A DNA stretch of 64,000 bases, taken from contig NZ_CP012646.1 of NCBI RefSeq assembly GCF_001281025.1, forward strand, positions 649,001 through 713,000. The letters are read 5' to 3'. Shown in pieces: positions 1-8,883 of this stretch. A model generated the notes under the pieces. It saw nothing but the letters and a program-made list of their open reading frames with translations. It had not been told where the DNA came from and did not search any database. Every line of letters starts with the position of its first letter. Position 1 is the stretch's first letter. The position numbers and the translations under genes are program-made. This DNA is from Streptococcus mitis (GTDB taxonomy: Bacteria > Bacillota > Bacilli > Lactobacillales > Streptococcaceae).

Positions 1-407
1 AGTTTGCTTCTAGTTTAAATCAAATTGGTGTGCCTTACAAGATTGCCTATTCAGTCAGCCTGACCTTGCGCTATATTCCAGATTTGCAGGAAGAATTCTT
101 TACTATCAAGATGTCTCAGGAAGCGCGTGGGATGGAATTATCCAAGAAAGCTTCTCTTATGCAACGAATCAAAGGCAATCTGCGCATTATCACTCCCTTG
201 ATTTTTAGCTCGCTAGAACGCATTGATACCATTGCGACCGCCATGGAACTTCGCCGCTTTGGGAAAGAGAAAAAACGCACTTGGTATAGTTATCAGGCCT
301 TGAAAAAAGGAGACTATCTTACCTTGTTCTTGGCAGCCTTGTTTTTAGTAGCTAGTTTACTATTTATCTTGCAGAATCACGGACGATTTTACAACCCTTG
401 GAAATAG
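1..407 (+). CDS. ECF transporter T component (EcfT/CbiQ family), 5'-truncated by window edge
   Basis: C-terminal part of the membrane scaffold subunit of an energy-coupling factor vitamin/metal importer. The reading frame is open from base 3, so the gene begins left of the window. The two short coupling motifs expected of EcfT are visible: an E-A-R-G group (in SQEARGMEL) and A-M-E-L-R-R-F-G, about 45 residues apart; in this family they contact the ATPases. A hydrophobic C-terminal helix (LTLFLAALFLVASLLFIL) follows. The ATPase genes should lie upstream, outside the window. The riboflavin S component RibU lies 2 kb downstream and is a plausible but unproven partner, because group II ECF systems share one T component among several S components. 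The family assignment is firm; the substrate is unknown. Confidence 0.85.
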   Translation, partial: FASSLNQIGVPYKIAYSVSLTLRYIPDLQEEFFTIKMSQEARGMELSKKASLMQRIKGNLRIITPLIFSSLERIDTIATAMELRRFGKEKKRTWYSYQALKKGDYLTLFLAALFLVASLLFILQNHGRFYNPWK

Positions 408-723
408 TATTGTCAAAGTTTTCATTAGATAAGTAAAGAGAAATTATTCTATAACTTTTTATTGATAGATTGTATGAGAAATAAAGTTAATAATTGTATG
501 CTTGAAACTTTTTGACAAAATATGAATTAGTTTGTATATTTTACAGTAGAATTTACACTACAAAATCAAAGTTATTCAAATATAATCATTTTTAACTAAG
601 TTCAGTGTCACAATGTAGAGACGATATAAAATAGTAAAAGTATTTAATTTAAATCGTGTTAATTTCATTTTGTATAAACATGGGAAAATATTGAATGTAT
701 ATAATGACGGGAGATGATTTACA
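408..723. other. AT-rich intergenic stretch, no gene seen
   Basis: About 316 bases between the EcfT stop codon and the GNAT start. The stretch is very AT-rich, has no convincing reading frame and no strong hairpin followed by a T run. A weak promoter for the downstream GNAT gene probably lies near its end, but I could not fix -35 and -10 boxes with confidence. Confidence 0.5.
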
Positions 724-1236
724 ATGATAAGTTTAGAGCTGTTGTCTGAAGAAAATAGTTTAGACGTCTATTTTTTTGAAAAAGAGAATCAAGAGTATTT
801 TGAGCGGAATTTACCTCCTAGACCAGCTAACTATTTTGATTTAGAAGGTTTTAAAGAAATTACGAGGGAATTGTTAAGGGAACAAGAGAATCATGATGTC
901 TACATGCATCTTATTAGAGATGCACAAGGAGTTATGGTCGGAAGAATCAATTTGAGTGTTTTAGAGAATAATCGAAAAACAGCAGAGCTTGGGTATAGGA
1001 TTGGGGAAAATGTTAGCAATTTAGGTTATGCCAGCGAAGCGGTTAAACTCGTTTTAGAAAAAGCCTTCACGACTTATGGTTTCAATAGAATCATTGCAGG
1101 AACGGCAACAGGTAATCTAGCCTCTCAGAGGGTGCTTTTAAAAAATGGCTTCATCTTTAGTAGGGTTATAGAAAATGACTTACAAATTCATAATGAGTGG
1201 CTTCATACAGCAGTATTTGAAATAACGAGGTCATAA
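724..1236 (+). CDS. GNAT N-acetyltransferase, RimJ/RimL-like
   Basis: A 170-residue protein with the layout of a single-domain GNAT acetyltransferase, which moves acetyl from acetyl-CoA to an amine (protein N-terminus or small molecule). Visible hallmarks are the beta-strand region GVMVGRINLSVLE, the segment AELGYRIGENVSNLGYASEAVKLVLEKAF that supplies the acetyl-CoA pyrophosphate loop, and the late motif TATGNLASQRVLLKNGF, typical of RimJ/RimL-type members. An SD-like sequence (GGGAGATG) precedes the ATG. It stands alone between the EcfT gene and the trmL leader. The substrate cannot be told from sequence. Confidence 0.8.
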   Translation: MISLELLSEENSLDVYFFEKENQEYFERNLPPRPANYFDLEGFKEITRELLREQENHDVYMHLIRDAQGVMVGRINLSVLENNRKTAELGYRIGENVSNLGYASEAVKLVLEKAFTTYGFNRIIAGTATGNLASQRVLLKNGFIFSRVIENDLQIHNEWLHTAVFEITRS

Positions 1237-1360
1237 TATCATCATTCCCAGTCCACAGATAGGTATAAAAGAGTAAGCAATTTTTGCAGATATTTAAGAA
1301 TTTTCTCCTAGAAACCCCAAGAAATAGCTTGAAAAAATTGAAAAAATCAAGTCGTTTCTA

Positions 1361-1388
1361 TTGACAATGATTCTGAAAGTGTTATACT
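1361..1388 (+). promoter_or_regulatory. Sigma-70 type promoter of the trmL leader transcript
   Basis: TTGACA at 1361-1366, a 16-base spacer, and TATACT at 1383-1388. Transcription should start near 1394 and run into the structured leader and terminator that precede trmL. Confidence 0.7.
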
Positions 1389-1389
1389 A

Positions 1390-1496
1390 AGAAAGTAGTT
1401 TCGCTGATTTACTTCAAACCTGTTGTGAGGTAAGTTAACGATGCCTTAACCACGCTGTTTGCTGAGCTTGACTCCGGGCAGTGTGGCTATTTTTTT
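1390..1496 (+). ncRNA. Structured leader or small RNA ending in an intrinsic terminator upstream of trmL
   Basis: About 105 bases lie between a good promoter and a strong terminator. A first hairpin can form from TTACTTC pairing with GAGGTAA (one G-T wobble) around an 11-base loop. The 3' hairpin pairs CCACGCTG at 1450-1457 with CAGTGTGG at 1479-1486 and runs into seven Ts. The trmL start codon lies only 24 bases beyond the T run, so this is either an attenuator that controls trmL or an independent small RNA. I do not recognise it as a named riboswitch class: FMN, T-box, PyrR, preQ1-II and SMK signatures are absent. Confidence 0.5.
1450..1496 (+). terminator. Intrinsic terminator inside the trmL leader
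   Basis: Eight-base-pair stem (CCACGCTG/CAGTGTGG, one G-T pair) with a 21-base loop followed by TATTTTTTT. It sits upstream of the trmL ribosome binding site, which is the usual place for an attenuator. Confidence 0.7.
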
Positions 1497-1519
1497 GCAA
1501 TGGTGAAAGGAAGCAAGTC

Positions 1520-2023
1520 ATGACAAATCACATTGTATTATTTGAACCACAAATTCCACAAAATACAGGCAATATCGCGCGTACTTGCGCTGCGACCAAT
1601 TCTCCCCTCCACATCATCAAGCCAATGGGCTTTCCTATTGACGACCGCAAGATGAAGCGAGCTGGATTGGATTATTGGGATAAGCTAGAAATTTATTTTT
1701 ACGAGAGTTTGGAGGATTTCATGTCTCAGATGAAGGGCAAACTTTATCTGATTTCTAAATTTGCTGAGAAAGTGTATTCTGATGTGGATTTATCGATTAA
1801 CGAAGACCATTATTTTCTATTTGGACGTGAAGACAAGGGCTTGCCTGAGGACTTTATGCGAGAACATCCTGAGAAAGCTCTCCGTATTCCTATGAATGAT
1901 GAACATGTCCGCAGTCTCAATGTGTCTAATACCGTCTGCATGATTGTCTATGAGGCTCTCCGCCAGCAGAACTTTGCAGGTCTTGAGCTTGTTCATACCT
2001 ATGAAGTGGATAAATTGAAATAA
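1520..2023 (+). CDS. trmL: tRNA (cytidine(34)-2'-O)-methyltransferase TrmL (SPOUT family)
   Basis: A 167-residue SPOUT/TrmD-like methyltransferase that 2'-O-methylates the wobble base of leucine tRNAs with S-adenosylmethionine. It begins [20 protein letters not shown], the hallmark of the family (N-x-G-N-I-A-R-T-C). The C-terminal knot carries [10 protein letters not shown] and [18 protein letters not shown], which form the SAM pocket. The ATG at 1520 was chosen over the upstream extension to 1481 because AAAGGA sits 8 bases before it and because the extension would read through the leader terminator. Length is normal for the family. Regulation probably involves the terminator just upstream. 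Confidence 0.92.
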   Translation: MTNHIVLFEPQIPQNTGNIARTCAATNSPLHIIKPMGFPIDDRKMKRAGLDYWDKLEIYFYESLEDFMSQMKGKLYLISKFAEKVYSDVDLSINEDHYFLFGREDKGLPEDFMREHPEKALRIPMNDEHVRSLNVSNTVCMIVYEALRQQNFAGLELVHTYEVDKLK

Positions 2024-2045
2024 AAAATGAAAATGAAATGAACAA

Positions 2046-2072
2046 AATGCTTGCGCTTGCAAGCGTTTTTTG
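2046..2072 (+). terminator. Probable terminator after trmL
   Basis: Short GC-containing hairpin built on CGCTTGCAAGCG followed by six Ts. It separates trmL from the FMN riboswitch transcript. The stem is short, so strength is uncertain. Confidence 0.5.
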
Positions 2073-2085
2073 TTATGATAAAAGA

Positions 2086-2297
2086 GTCTTCAGGGCAGGG
2101 TGAAATTCCCGACCGGCGGTAAATTTGACGATCTATTTTAGCTTTCTCGTCGTTGTCTTGTCTCGATATACTTTAAGTATTATCTTCGACTGCGACGCCT
2201 AGATAAATCTAAAATATCTTAGTTAAATAAGTCCGCGAGCGCAAGCTGATGTGGTGAGATTCCACAACCGACAGTATAGTCTGGATGGGAGAAGACG
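2086..2297 (+). promoter_or_regulatory. FMN riboswitch (RFN element) controlling ribU
   Basis: The conserved RFN blocks are present in order: CAGGGTGAAATTCCCGACC and GGCGGT near 2096-2120, CCGCGAGCG near 2231-2240, then GTGGTGAGATTCC and CCGACAGTATAGTCTGGATG near 2250-2287, closing with GGGAGAAGA. FMN binding in this class shuts down riboflavin biosynthesis or uptake genes. The variable arm between the GGCGGT block and CCGCGAGCG is unusually long, about 105 bases, and is itself a long hairpin (see findings). The riboswitch ends about 170 bases before the ribU start, leaving room for an expression platform. Confidence 0.93.
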
Positions 2298-2464
2298 AAA
2301 GAATAGCTTTGTCTGTTCTGATAGATTTATAGCTAGATTGTAACCGCTTGCTTTTATTTTCTTTAATAGAGTGAGAGGGAACTTTTGGGATATAAAAAGT
2401 GAGAATAGATAGAGAAATCCTTTCTAACTTCTTCTGATTTTATAGAAAATTGGAGGAACCTGTT

Positions 2465-3028
2465 ATGACAAACACACGTCGACTTTCGACCATTGCGATT
2501 TTATCAGCCATCTCATTTGTGCTGATGTACTTTGACTTTCCGCTTTTGCCAGCGGCGTCCTTCCTCAAGATCGAATTTAGTATCTTGCCAGTCCTTGTGG
2601 GTCTGGTGGTCATGGATTTGCCTGCTGCTCTAGGAATTCTCTTGCTTCGCTCACTCTTGAAGTTGCTTCTTAACAGCCAGGGAGTGAATACTTACATTGG
2701 TTTGCCAATGAATATCGTAGCTTTGGGAGTTTTTGTCATCGTCTTTGCTTTGATTTGGAAAAAGGAACGGACAACCCTTCGTTTCCTACTAGGCTCTCTA
2801 GCTGGGACTATTGGTTTAACCGTGGCTATGTTGGTTCTCAACTATGTTTATGCTGTTCCTTTGTACGCTAAGTTTGCTAACTTTGATATTGGAAAAATTT
2901 TGGGACTTTCCAACTACCTAATGACTATGGTGTTGCCTTTTAACTTGATTGAAGGTGTTATCTTTGCCGTTTCATTCTGGTTGTTGTATGTCCTCTTGAA
3001 ACCAACCTTAAAACATTATGAAAGATAA
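2465..3028 (+). CDS. ribU: Riboflavin ECF transporter substrate-binding subunit RibU
   Basis: A 187-residue integral membrane S component that captures riboflavin and works with an EcfT-EcfA-EcfA' module. It is hydrophobic throughout, with about six membrane segments. The early pattern RRLSTIAILSAISFVLMYFDFPL, a conserved EFSILPVL stretch and a mid-protein KLLLNSQGVNTYIGLPMN are typical of RibU. The ATG at 2465 is preceded by GGAGG, so the longer frame from 2450 is rejected. The FMN riboswitch directly upstream strongly supports the substrate. It overlaps the PAP2 phosphatase gene by 11 bases, so the two are cotranscribed. Confidence 0.93.
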   Translation: MTNTRRLSTIAILSAISFVLMYFDFPLLPAASFLKIEFSILPVLVGLVVMDLPAALGILLLRSLLKLLLNSQGVNTYIGLPMNIVALGVFVIVFALIWKKERTTLRFLLGSLAGTIGLTVAMLVLNYVYAVPLYAKFANFDIGKILGLSNYLMTMVLPFNLIEGVIFAVSFWLLYVLLKPTLKHYER

Positions 3029-3668
3029 ACAAACATTTTTGATGAAGGGCAGTTTTGCCCTTTTACTTTTCGTTATTCTTGGCTATATGGTCAAATTTTA
3101 CCCTGAAACGCTGGTCGGTTTTGACCAACCGATACAGACTGCTGTTCGAGGAGACTTGCCAGATTACTTGACTATTCTTTTTAGGGCCATCACACGCTTG
3201 ATTGATATTCCAGTGATTGTCACTTGGGTTGTCATTACAGCTTTTGTCTTTTATCGTAAGCGGTGGAAGATAGAAAGTTTCTTCATGCTGGGAAATCTGG
3301 CTTTGGCAGGTCTTTTAATCGTGACCTTTAAAAATATCTACCAGCGCCCACGGCCAGATATCTTACACTTGGTTGAGGAGAAGGGATTTTCCTTCCCAAG
3401 CGGCCATTCTCTGGCTGTAACCTTGATGGTCGGCTCTCTGATTGTTATTCTTAGTCAGCGGATTAAAGATCCGGTCTGGAGAAAAATCGTACAAATCGTC
3501 CTTGGCCTCTACCTAGTCAGTGTGTTGGTATCAAGGGTCTATCTGGGAGTTCATTACCCATCAGACGTCCTTGCCAGTCTCTGTGTGGGCTTGGGAGTCT
3601 TGTTTATCGAGTTTCCCTTTTATGATAAGTTCCGCTTCCAATTGCGATTTAAAGGCAAGCAGAAGTGA
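3018..3668 (+). CDS. PAP2-family membrane phosphatase
   Basis: A 216-residue membrane protein of the type 2 phosphatidic acid phosphatase superfamily. All three active-site motifs are visible: K-N-I-Y-Q-R-P-R-P, P-S-G-H-S, and S-R-V-Y-L-G-V-H-Y-P-S-D-V; the two histidines and arginines do phosphoryl transfer. Hydrophobic segments before, between and after the motifs give about five to six membrane spans, with the catalytic face outside in relatives. Substrates in the family include undecaprenyl pyrophosphate and phosphatidylglycerol phosphate. Its overlap with ribU raises the possibility that it acts on a flavin phosphate outside the cell, but that is inference only. Confidence 0.85.
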   Translation: MKDKQTFLMKGSFALLLFVILGYMVKFYPETLVGFDQPIQTAVRGDLPDYLTILFRAITRLIDIPVIVTWVVITAFVFYRKRWKIESFFMLGNLALAGLLIVTFKNIYQRPRPDILHLVEEKGFSFPSGHSLAVTLMVGSLIVILSQRIKDPVWRKIVQIVLGLYLVSVLVSRVYLGVHYPSDVLASLCVGLGVLFIEFPFYDKFRFQLRFKGKQK

Positions 3669-3695
3669 GTATCAAATTCCTTTGAGGAGAAAGAA

Positions 3696-4115
3696 ATGAA
3701 AGTCAATATAGCAGATCTTCATCCGACTCAACTATACTTATCAGAAAAGAAGTTACAAGATATTCAGATGCTTTACCAGTCGGCAGAAAGAATCCAAGTC
3801 GATCCAATCAGTATTCTTGCCTTTGGAGATTGCTTGTTGATTACAGATGGGCATCACAGGGCTTATCAGGCTTTATTGGCAGGTCGGGATACGATTTCTG
3901 CTGAGTGGGATAGAGATGGTGGTGATGAACTATATCATCTCTATGCGCAAGCCTGCGAAGAAAGAAAAATTTACTCTGTTCTGGATTTAAAAAATCATAT
4001 CTTAGCTCAAGATGAGTATGAAGCAAAATGGTATAACTGGTGTGATGGTTTTAATCAAGCAGCAACTCTTTTGTTGAAAAGGAAAGCAGATGAAACGGAT
4101 TTTACAAATAGATAA
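3696..4115 (+). CDS. ParB/sulfiredoxin-fold small protein
   Basis: A 139-residue protein. It starts with a region like the ParB/Srx nucleotide-binding fold: MKVNIADLHPTQLYLSE, a middle strand DPISILAFGDCLLITDG, and then DGHHRAYQALLAGRDTI, which matches the G-H-H/N-R-x-x-A motif that binds phosphate in ParB-like CTPases and kinases. The rest is acidic and lacks a helix-turn-helix, so it is not a chromosome partition ParB. A ribosome site (GAGGAGA) precedes it. It overlaps the next GNAT gene by 26 bases, suggesting translational coupling. The activity is unknown. Confidence 0.6.
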   Translation: MKVNIADLHPTQLYLSEKKLQDIQMLYQSAERIQVDPISILAFGDCLLITDGHHRAYQALLAGRDTISAEWDRDGGDELYHLYAQACEERKIYSVLDLKNHILAQDEYEAKWYNWCDGFNQAATLLLKRKADETDFTNR

Positions 4116-4569
4116 TGCACTGCGTCTTGTTCCTTATTATAAGGTCAATCATTGTGAAGAAGCTTTTGCTTGGTATCAGGATGTGAACTTAGTTCACCTC
4201 GTAGATGGTGTGAAGAAACCTTATAGTCAAGAAACTTTGGAAGCTATGTATTCCCATTTGGATCAGCATGGTGAACTTTTTTGGATTGAAGTCAAGGAGA
4301 AGGGAGAATGGTTTCCAATTGGGGATGTTACACTATCTCAGGATAATCTCCCCATTGTGATTGGGAATTCCGCTTACCAACATCGAGGACTTGGAAAAAA
4401 GATTCTAAGTGCTTTGATTGAATTGGCTCGAGTAAAAGGATGGAAAGAATTGAGAGTCAAGGAAATCTACACCTACAATCATGCTTCTAGGAGGTGTTTC
4501 AAGTCGCTTGGATTTGTGGAAAATGGAGCAACAGAAAAAGGAATGAGTTTTGTATTGAAATTAATCTAA
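4090..4569 (+). CDS. GNAT N-acetyltransferase
   Basis: A 159-residue GNAT-fold protein. The acetyl-CoA motif is clear: AYQHRGLGKKILSALIELAR (Q-x-x-G-x-G-x-x). Next comes a late strand-helix pair ending in HASRRCFKSLGFVENG, standard for the family. The start lies inside the preceding ParB/Srx-like gene, so the two are probably expressed as a coupled pair. The acceptor substrate is unknown. A T-box leader follows after it. Confidence 0.8.
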   Translation: MKRILQIDNALRLVPYYKVNHCEEAFAWYQDVNLVHLVDGVKKPYSQETLEAMYSHLDQHGELFWIEVKEKGEWFPIGDVTLSQDNLPIVIGNSAYQHRGLGKKILSALIELARVKGWKELRVKEIYTYNHASRRCFKSLGFVENGATEKGMSFVLKLI

Positions 4570-4624
4570 TCTAACTTGTTTTTTAACTCAAAATCTGATA
4601 AACTATGTAGTAATTGAATAGAAA

Positions 4625-4815
4625 TCTGCAAGACTAGTAACTCAAGGGAAGTATATCAGGGAGGAGAGCCGTGACTGCAAGCTCTCTATATGAAAGCTGG
4701 GTGAATTCACTTGTGCATGGATTTAGAAATGAAGGTCTGACTTGTCAGATAAAAACGGATGGTACCGCGTGTCAACGCTCCGAGTGGAGTTTTTGGCATG
4801 TGGTTTTCTTTTTAT
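4625..4815 (+). promoter_or_regulatory. T-box leader of pheS (tRNA-Phe responsive)
   Basis: The T-box bulge motif ACGGATGGTACCGCG lies at 4755-4769. Upstream is an AG-rich stem I region with GGGAGGAGAGCCGTGACTG. The specifier loop GGGTGAATTCAC carries TTC at 4706-4708, a phenylalanine codon. Downstream, CGTGTCAACGCTCC can pair with GGAGTTTTTGGCATGTG to form a terminator followed by a T-rich run, in competition with the antiterminator. Uncharged tRNA-Phe should therefore raise pheS-GNAT-pheT expression. Confidence 0.92.
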
Positions 4816-4839
4816 CTACGAGAGACTGATGGAGGAATT

Positions 4840-5886
4840 ATGTCAACTATTGAAGAACAATTAAAAGCGCTTCGTGAAGAAACGCTGGCTAGCTTGAAGC
4901 AGATTACTGCTGAAAATAAAAAAGAGATGCAAGATTTGCGTGTTTCTGTCCTTGGGAAAAAGGGTTCACTTACTGAAATCCTCAAAGGGATGAAAGATGT
5001 CTCTGCTGAGATGCGTCCGATTATCGGGAAACACGTCAATGAAGCTCGTGATGTCTTGACAGCAGCCTTTGAAGAAACAGCTAAACTATTGGAAGAAAAG
5101 AAAGTCGCAGCTCAACTGGCTAGCGAGAGTATCGATGTGACACTTCCAGGTCGCCCTGTTGCGACGGGTCACCGCCACGTTTTGACACAAACCAGTGAAG
5201 AAATCGAAGATATTTTCATTGGTATGGGTTACCAAGTCGTGGATGGTTTTGAAGTGGAGCAAGACTACTATAACTTTGAACGTATGAACCTTCCGAAAGA
5301 TCATCCAGCCCGCGATATGCAGGACACATTCTATATCACTGAAGAAATCTTGCTCCGTACTCATACATCTCCTGTGCAGGCGCGTGCTATGGATGCTCAT
5401 GATTTCTCTAAAGGCCCTTTGAAAATGATCTCACCAGGGCGTGTCTTCCGTCGTGACACAGACGATGCGACCCACAGTCACCAATTCCACCAAATCGAAG
5501 GTTTGGTTGTTGGGAAGAACATTTCTATGGCAGACCTTCAAGGAACCCTTCAGTTGATTGTGCAAAAAATGTTTGGCGAAGAGCGTCAAATTCGTTTGCG
5601 CCCCTCTTACTTCCCATTCACAGAACCATCTGTTGAGGTGGATGTTTCGTGCTTCAAATGTGGTGGTGAAGGATGTAACGTATGTAAGAAAACTGGTTGG
5701 ATTGAAATCATGGGTGCTGGTATGGTTCACCCACGTGTTCTCGAAATGAGTGGAATTGATGCAACGGTCTACTCTGGATTTGCCTTTGGTCTTGGACAAG
5801 AGCGTGTAGCTATGCTCCGTTACGGAATCAACGATATCCGTGGATTCTACCAAGGAGATGTCCGCTTCTCAGAACAGTTTAAATAA
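4840..5886 (+). CDS. pheS: Phenylalanyl-tRNA synthetase alpha subunit
   Basis: The catalytic subunit of the (alpha-beta)2 enzyme that charges tRNA-Phe. The 348-residue product has the N-terminal coiled-coil arm (about 1-85) followed by a class II core: motif 2 region [22 protein letters not shown] and motif 3 [17 protein letters not shown] near the C-terminus. [15 protein letters not shown] cysteine cluster, usual in Gram-positive PheS, is present. The ATG at 4840 has GGAGG 5 bases upstream; the longer frame from 4759 would start inside the T-box. Its stop codon overlaps the next start by one base. Confidence 0.97.
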   Translation: MSTIEEQLKALREETLASLKQITAENKKEMQDLRVSVLGKKGSLTEILKGMKDVSAEMRPIIGKHVNEARDVLTAAFEETAKLLEEKKVAAQLASESIDVTLPGRPVATGHRHVLTQTSEEIEDIFIGMGYQVVDGFEVEQDYYNFERMNLPKDHPARDMQDTFYITEEILLRTHTSPVQARAMDAHDFSKGPLKMISPGRVFRRDTDDATHSHQFHQIEGLVVGKNISMADLQGTLQLIVQKMFGEERQIRLRPSYFPFTEPSVEVDVSCFKCGGEGCNVCKKTGWIEIMGAGMVHPRVLEMSGIDATVYSGFAFGLGQERVAMLRYGINDIRGFYQGDVRFSEQFK

Positions 5887-6395
5887 TGATTAAAAAAGTA
5901 GAACTGGCAGATGTTGGGGTGTTGGCCAAAATTGCCAAACAAACCTTTCGTGAAACATTTGCTCATGATAATACAGAAGAGCAGTTACAGGAATACTTTG
6001 AAGAGGCTTATAGTCTGAGAGTTTTGTCAACTGAGTTGGAAAAGCCAGAATCCGAAACCTATTTCATTATGCATGAAGAGGAGATAGCTGGTTTTCTCAA
6101 AGTCAACTGGGGAAGTGCTCAGACTGAGAGAGAATTAGAGGATGCTTTTGAAATTCAACGCCTCTATGTGCTACAAAAATTCCAAGGATTTGGACTAGGT
6201 AAGCAACTGTTTGAATTCGCTCTTGAACTTGCTACCAAAAATAGTTTTTCTTGGGCTTGGCTAGGTGTTTGGGAGCATAATACAAAAGCTCAAGCGTTTT
6301 ATAATCGATATGGTTTTGAAAAATTTAGCCAACATCATTTTATGGTTGGTCAAAAAGTAGATACAGATTGGTTACTGAGAAAGAAATTAAGGTAA
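5886..6395 (+). CDS. GNAT N-acetyltransferase (PaiA-like) between pheS and pheT
   Basis: A 169-residue GNAT. It opens IKKVELADVGVLAKIAKQTFRETFAHDN, a beginning shared with the PaiA/spermidine-type acetyltransferases. The acetyl-CoA motif is FQGFGLGKQLFEFALELA, followed by WLGVWEHNTKAQAFYNRYGFEKF, another PaiA-like pattern. Its ATG overlaps the pheS stop (TAATG), so it is translationally coupled and under the same T-box. The same arrangement is found in pneumococci as far as I recall. The acceptor is unknown; a polyamine or a small metabolite is plausible. Confidence 0.85.
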   Translation: MIKKVELADVGVLAKIAKQTFRETFAHDNTEEQLQEYFEEAYSLRVLSTELEKPESETYFIMHEEEIAGFLKVNWGSAQTERELEDAFEIQRLYVLQKFQGFGLGKQLFEFALELATKNSFSWAWLGVWEHNTKAQAFYNRYGFEKFSQHHFMVGQKVDTDWLLRKKLR

Positions 6396-6471
6396 GAAGA
6401 TGATTCTTCTATTGAAATGATAGGAAAGGAAAAGAACCAGAGTGGCAACTGTCATTCTGGAGAACTAAATT

Positions 6472-8877
6472 ATGCTTGTATCTTATAAATGGTTAAAAGA
6501 ATTGGTGGACATTGCTGTGCCATCACAAGAGTTGGCTGAAAAAATGTCAACTACAGGGATCGAGGTAGAAGGTGTCGAATCACCTGCTGCTGGTCTCTCA
6601 AAAATTGTCGTCGGTGAGGTCTTGTCTTGCGAAGATGTGCCAGAAACTCACCTCCATGTTTGTCAGGTTAACGTTGGCGAAGAAGAAGCCCGTCAAATCG
6701 TTTGTGGTGCCCCAAATGTGCGTGCTGGTATCAAGGTTATGGTGGCTCTTCCAGGAGCTCGCATCGCTGACAATTACAAGATCAAAAAAGGGAAAATCCG
6801 CGGTCTTGAGTCACTTGGGATGATCTGTTCACTTGGTGAATTGGGAATTTCTGACTCAGTTGTACCTAAGGAATTCGGAGATGGCATCCAAATCTTGCCA
6901 GAAAATGCCGTTCCAGGTGAGGAAGTCTTCTCATATCTAGACTTGGATGATGAAATCATCGAACTTTCTATTACACCCAACCGTGCGGATGCCCTTTCTA
7001 TGCGTGGAGTGACTCACGAAGTGGCAGCTATCTATGACAAGGCAGTCAACTTTAAAGAATTTACTCTTTCAGAAACTGACCAAGCTGCAGCAGATGCTCT
7101 TTCTGTGGGCATTGAGACAGACAAAGCGCCTTACTATGCCGCTCGTATCTTGGATAATGTGACTATCGCACCAAGTCCACAATGGTTGCAAAACCTTCTC
7201 ATGAATGAAGGAATCCGTCCAATCAATAACGTAGTGGACGTGACCAACTACATCCTGCTTTACTTTGGTCAACCAATGCATGCTTTTGACTTGGATACCT
7301 TTGAAGGGACTGACATCCGTGTGCGTGAAGCGCGTGCTGGTGAAAAATTGGTGACCTTGGATGGTGAAGAACGTGACTTGGACGTGAATGACCTAGTCAT
7401 CACTGTCGCAGACAAACCAGTAGCTCTTGCAGGTGTCATGGGTGGACAAACTACAGAAATCTCTGAAAAGTCTAGTCGTGTTGTCCTTGAAGCGGCAGTA
7501 TTCAATGGCAAATCTATCCGTAAGACAAGCGGTCGTCTCAACCTTCGTTCTGAGTCATCTTCTCGCTTTGAAAAAGGTATCAATGTGGCAACTGTTAACG
7601 AAGCTCTTGATGCGGCAGCTAGCATGATTGCAGAGCTTGCAGGTGCGACGGTGCGTAAAGGTATCGTTTCAGCGGGCGAACTTGATACTTCTGATGTGGA
7701 AGTTTCTTCAACTCTTGCTGATGTTAACCGTGTCCTCGGAACTGAGCTTTCATACGCTGATGTAGAAGACGTCTTCCGTCGTCTTGGCTTTGGTCTTTCT
7801 GGCAATGCAGACAGCTTTACAGTCAGCGTCCCACGTCGTCGCTGGGATATCACTATCGAGGCAGACCTCTTTGAAGAAATCGCTCGTATCTATGGCTATG
7901 ACCGCTTGCCAACTAGTCTTCCAAAAGATGATGGAACAGCTGGTGAATTGACTGCGACACAAAAACTCCGCCGTCAAGTTCGTACCATTGCTGAAGGGGC
8001 AGGTTTGACAGAAATCATCACCTACGCTCTGACAACGCCTGAAAAAGCAGTTGAGTTTACGGCTCAACCAAGTAACCTTACTGAACTCATGTGGCCAATG
8101 ACAGTGGACCGTTCTGTCCTCCGTCAAAATATGATCTCAGGTATTCTTGATACTGTTGCCTACAACGTGGCTCGTAAGAACAAAAACTTGGCCCTTTACG
8201 AGATCGGAAAAGTCTTTGAACAAACAGGCAATCCAAAAGAAGAACTTCCAAATGAGATTAATAGCTTTGCCTTTGCCTTGACAGGCTTGGTTGCTGAAAA
8301 AGATTTCCAAACAGCAGCAGTTCCAGTTGATTTCTTCTATGCTAAAGGAATCCTTGAGGCCCTCTTTGCTCGTTTGGGCCTCCAAGTAACCTATACGGCA
8401 ACATCTGAAATCGCTAGCCTCCACCCAGGACGTACAGCTATGATTTTACTCGGTGACCAAGTTCTTGGTTTCCTTGGCCAAGTGCATCCAGTCACTGCTA
8501 AGGCTTACGATATTCCAGAAACGTATGTAGCTGAGCTCAACCTTTCAGCAATCGAAGTGGTCCTTCAACCTGCTACTCCATTTGTGGAAATCACCAAATT
8601 CCCAGCAGTTAGCCGTGACGTTGCCCTTCTCCTTAAGGCAGAAGTGACTCACCAAGAAGTTGTGGACGCTATCCAAGCTGCCGGCGTGAAACGTTTGACA
8701 GATATCAAACTCTTTGACGTCTTCTCAGGTGAAAAATTGGGACTTGGTATGAAGTCAATGGCCTATAGCTTGACCTTCCAAAATCCAGAAGACAGCTTAA
8801 CGGACGAAGAAGTCGCACGCTACATGGAAAAAATCCAAGCGTCTCTTGAAGAAAAAGTCAATGCAGAAATGCGTTAA
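6472..8877 (+). CDS. pheT: Phenylalanyl-tRNA synthetase beta subunit
   Basis: An 801-residue beta subunit that partners PheS and provides editing of mischarged Tyr-tRNA. Domains in order: N-terminal tRNA-binding OB fold (about 40-150, with CGAPNVRAG), B3/B4 editing region (about 200-400, with [22 protein letters not shown]), B5 region, catalytic-like core, and a C-terminal ferredoxin-like anticodon-binding domain (about 705-800, starting [12 protein letters not shown]). Length is normal. It lies 76 bases after the GNAT in the same T-box operon and is followed by a terminator. Confidence 0.97.
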   Translation: MLVSYKWLKELVDIAVPSQELAEKMSTTGIEVEGVESPAAGLSKIVVGEVLSCEDVPETHLHVCQVNVGEEEARQIVCGAPNVRAGIKVMVALPGARIADNYKIKKGKIRGLESLGMICSLGELGISDSVVPKEFGDGIQILPENAVPGEEVFSYLDLDDEIIELSITPNRADALSMRGVTHEVAAIYDKAVNFKEFTLSETDQAAADALSVGIETDKAPYYAARILDNVTIAPSPQWLQNLLMNEGIRPINNVVDVTNYILLYFGQPMHAFDLDTFEGTDIRVREARAGEKLVTLDGEERDLDVNDLVITVADKPVALAGVMGGQTTEISEKSSRVVLEAAVFNGKSIRKTSGRLNLRSESSSRFEKGINVATVNEALDAAASMIAELAGATVRKGIVSAGELDTSDVEVSSTLADVNRVLGTELSYADVEDVFRRLGFGLSGNADSFTVSVPRRRWDITIEADLFEEIARIYGYDRLPTSLPKDDGTAGELTATQKLRRQVRTIAEGAGLTEIITYALTTPEKAVEFTAQPSNLTELMWPMTVDRSVLRQNMISGILDTVAYNVARKNKNLALYEIGKVFEQTGNPKEELPNEINSFAFALTGLVAEKDFQTAAVPVDFFYAKGILEALFARLGLQVTYTATSEIASLHPGRTAMILLGDQVLGFLGQVHPVTAKAYDIPETYVAELNLSAIEVVLQPATPFVEITKFPAVSRDVALLLKAEVTHQEVVDAIQAAGVKRLTDIKLFDVFSGEKLGLGMKSMAYSLTFQNPEDSLTDEEVARYMEKIQASLEEKVNAEMR

Positions 8878-8883
8878 CTTATC

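Noticed and set aside
1481-1519. Upstream extension of trmL to 1481
   Set aside because: It would be translated through the leader terminator, and no ribosome site precedes it.
4759-4839. Upstream extension of pheS to 4759
   Set aside because: It lies inside the T-box antiterminator and terminator; ATG 4840 has a strong ribosome site.
7269-7853. Minus-strand frame of 194 codons within pheT
   Set aside because: Composition (rich in S, R and T) is typical of the antisense of a real gene; pheT is clear.
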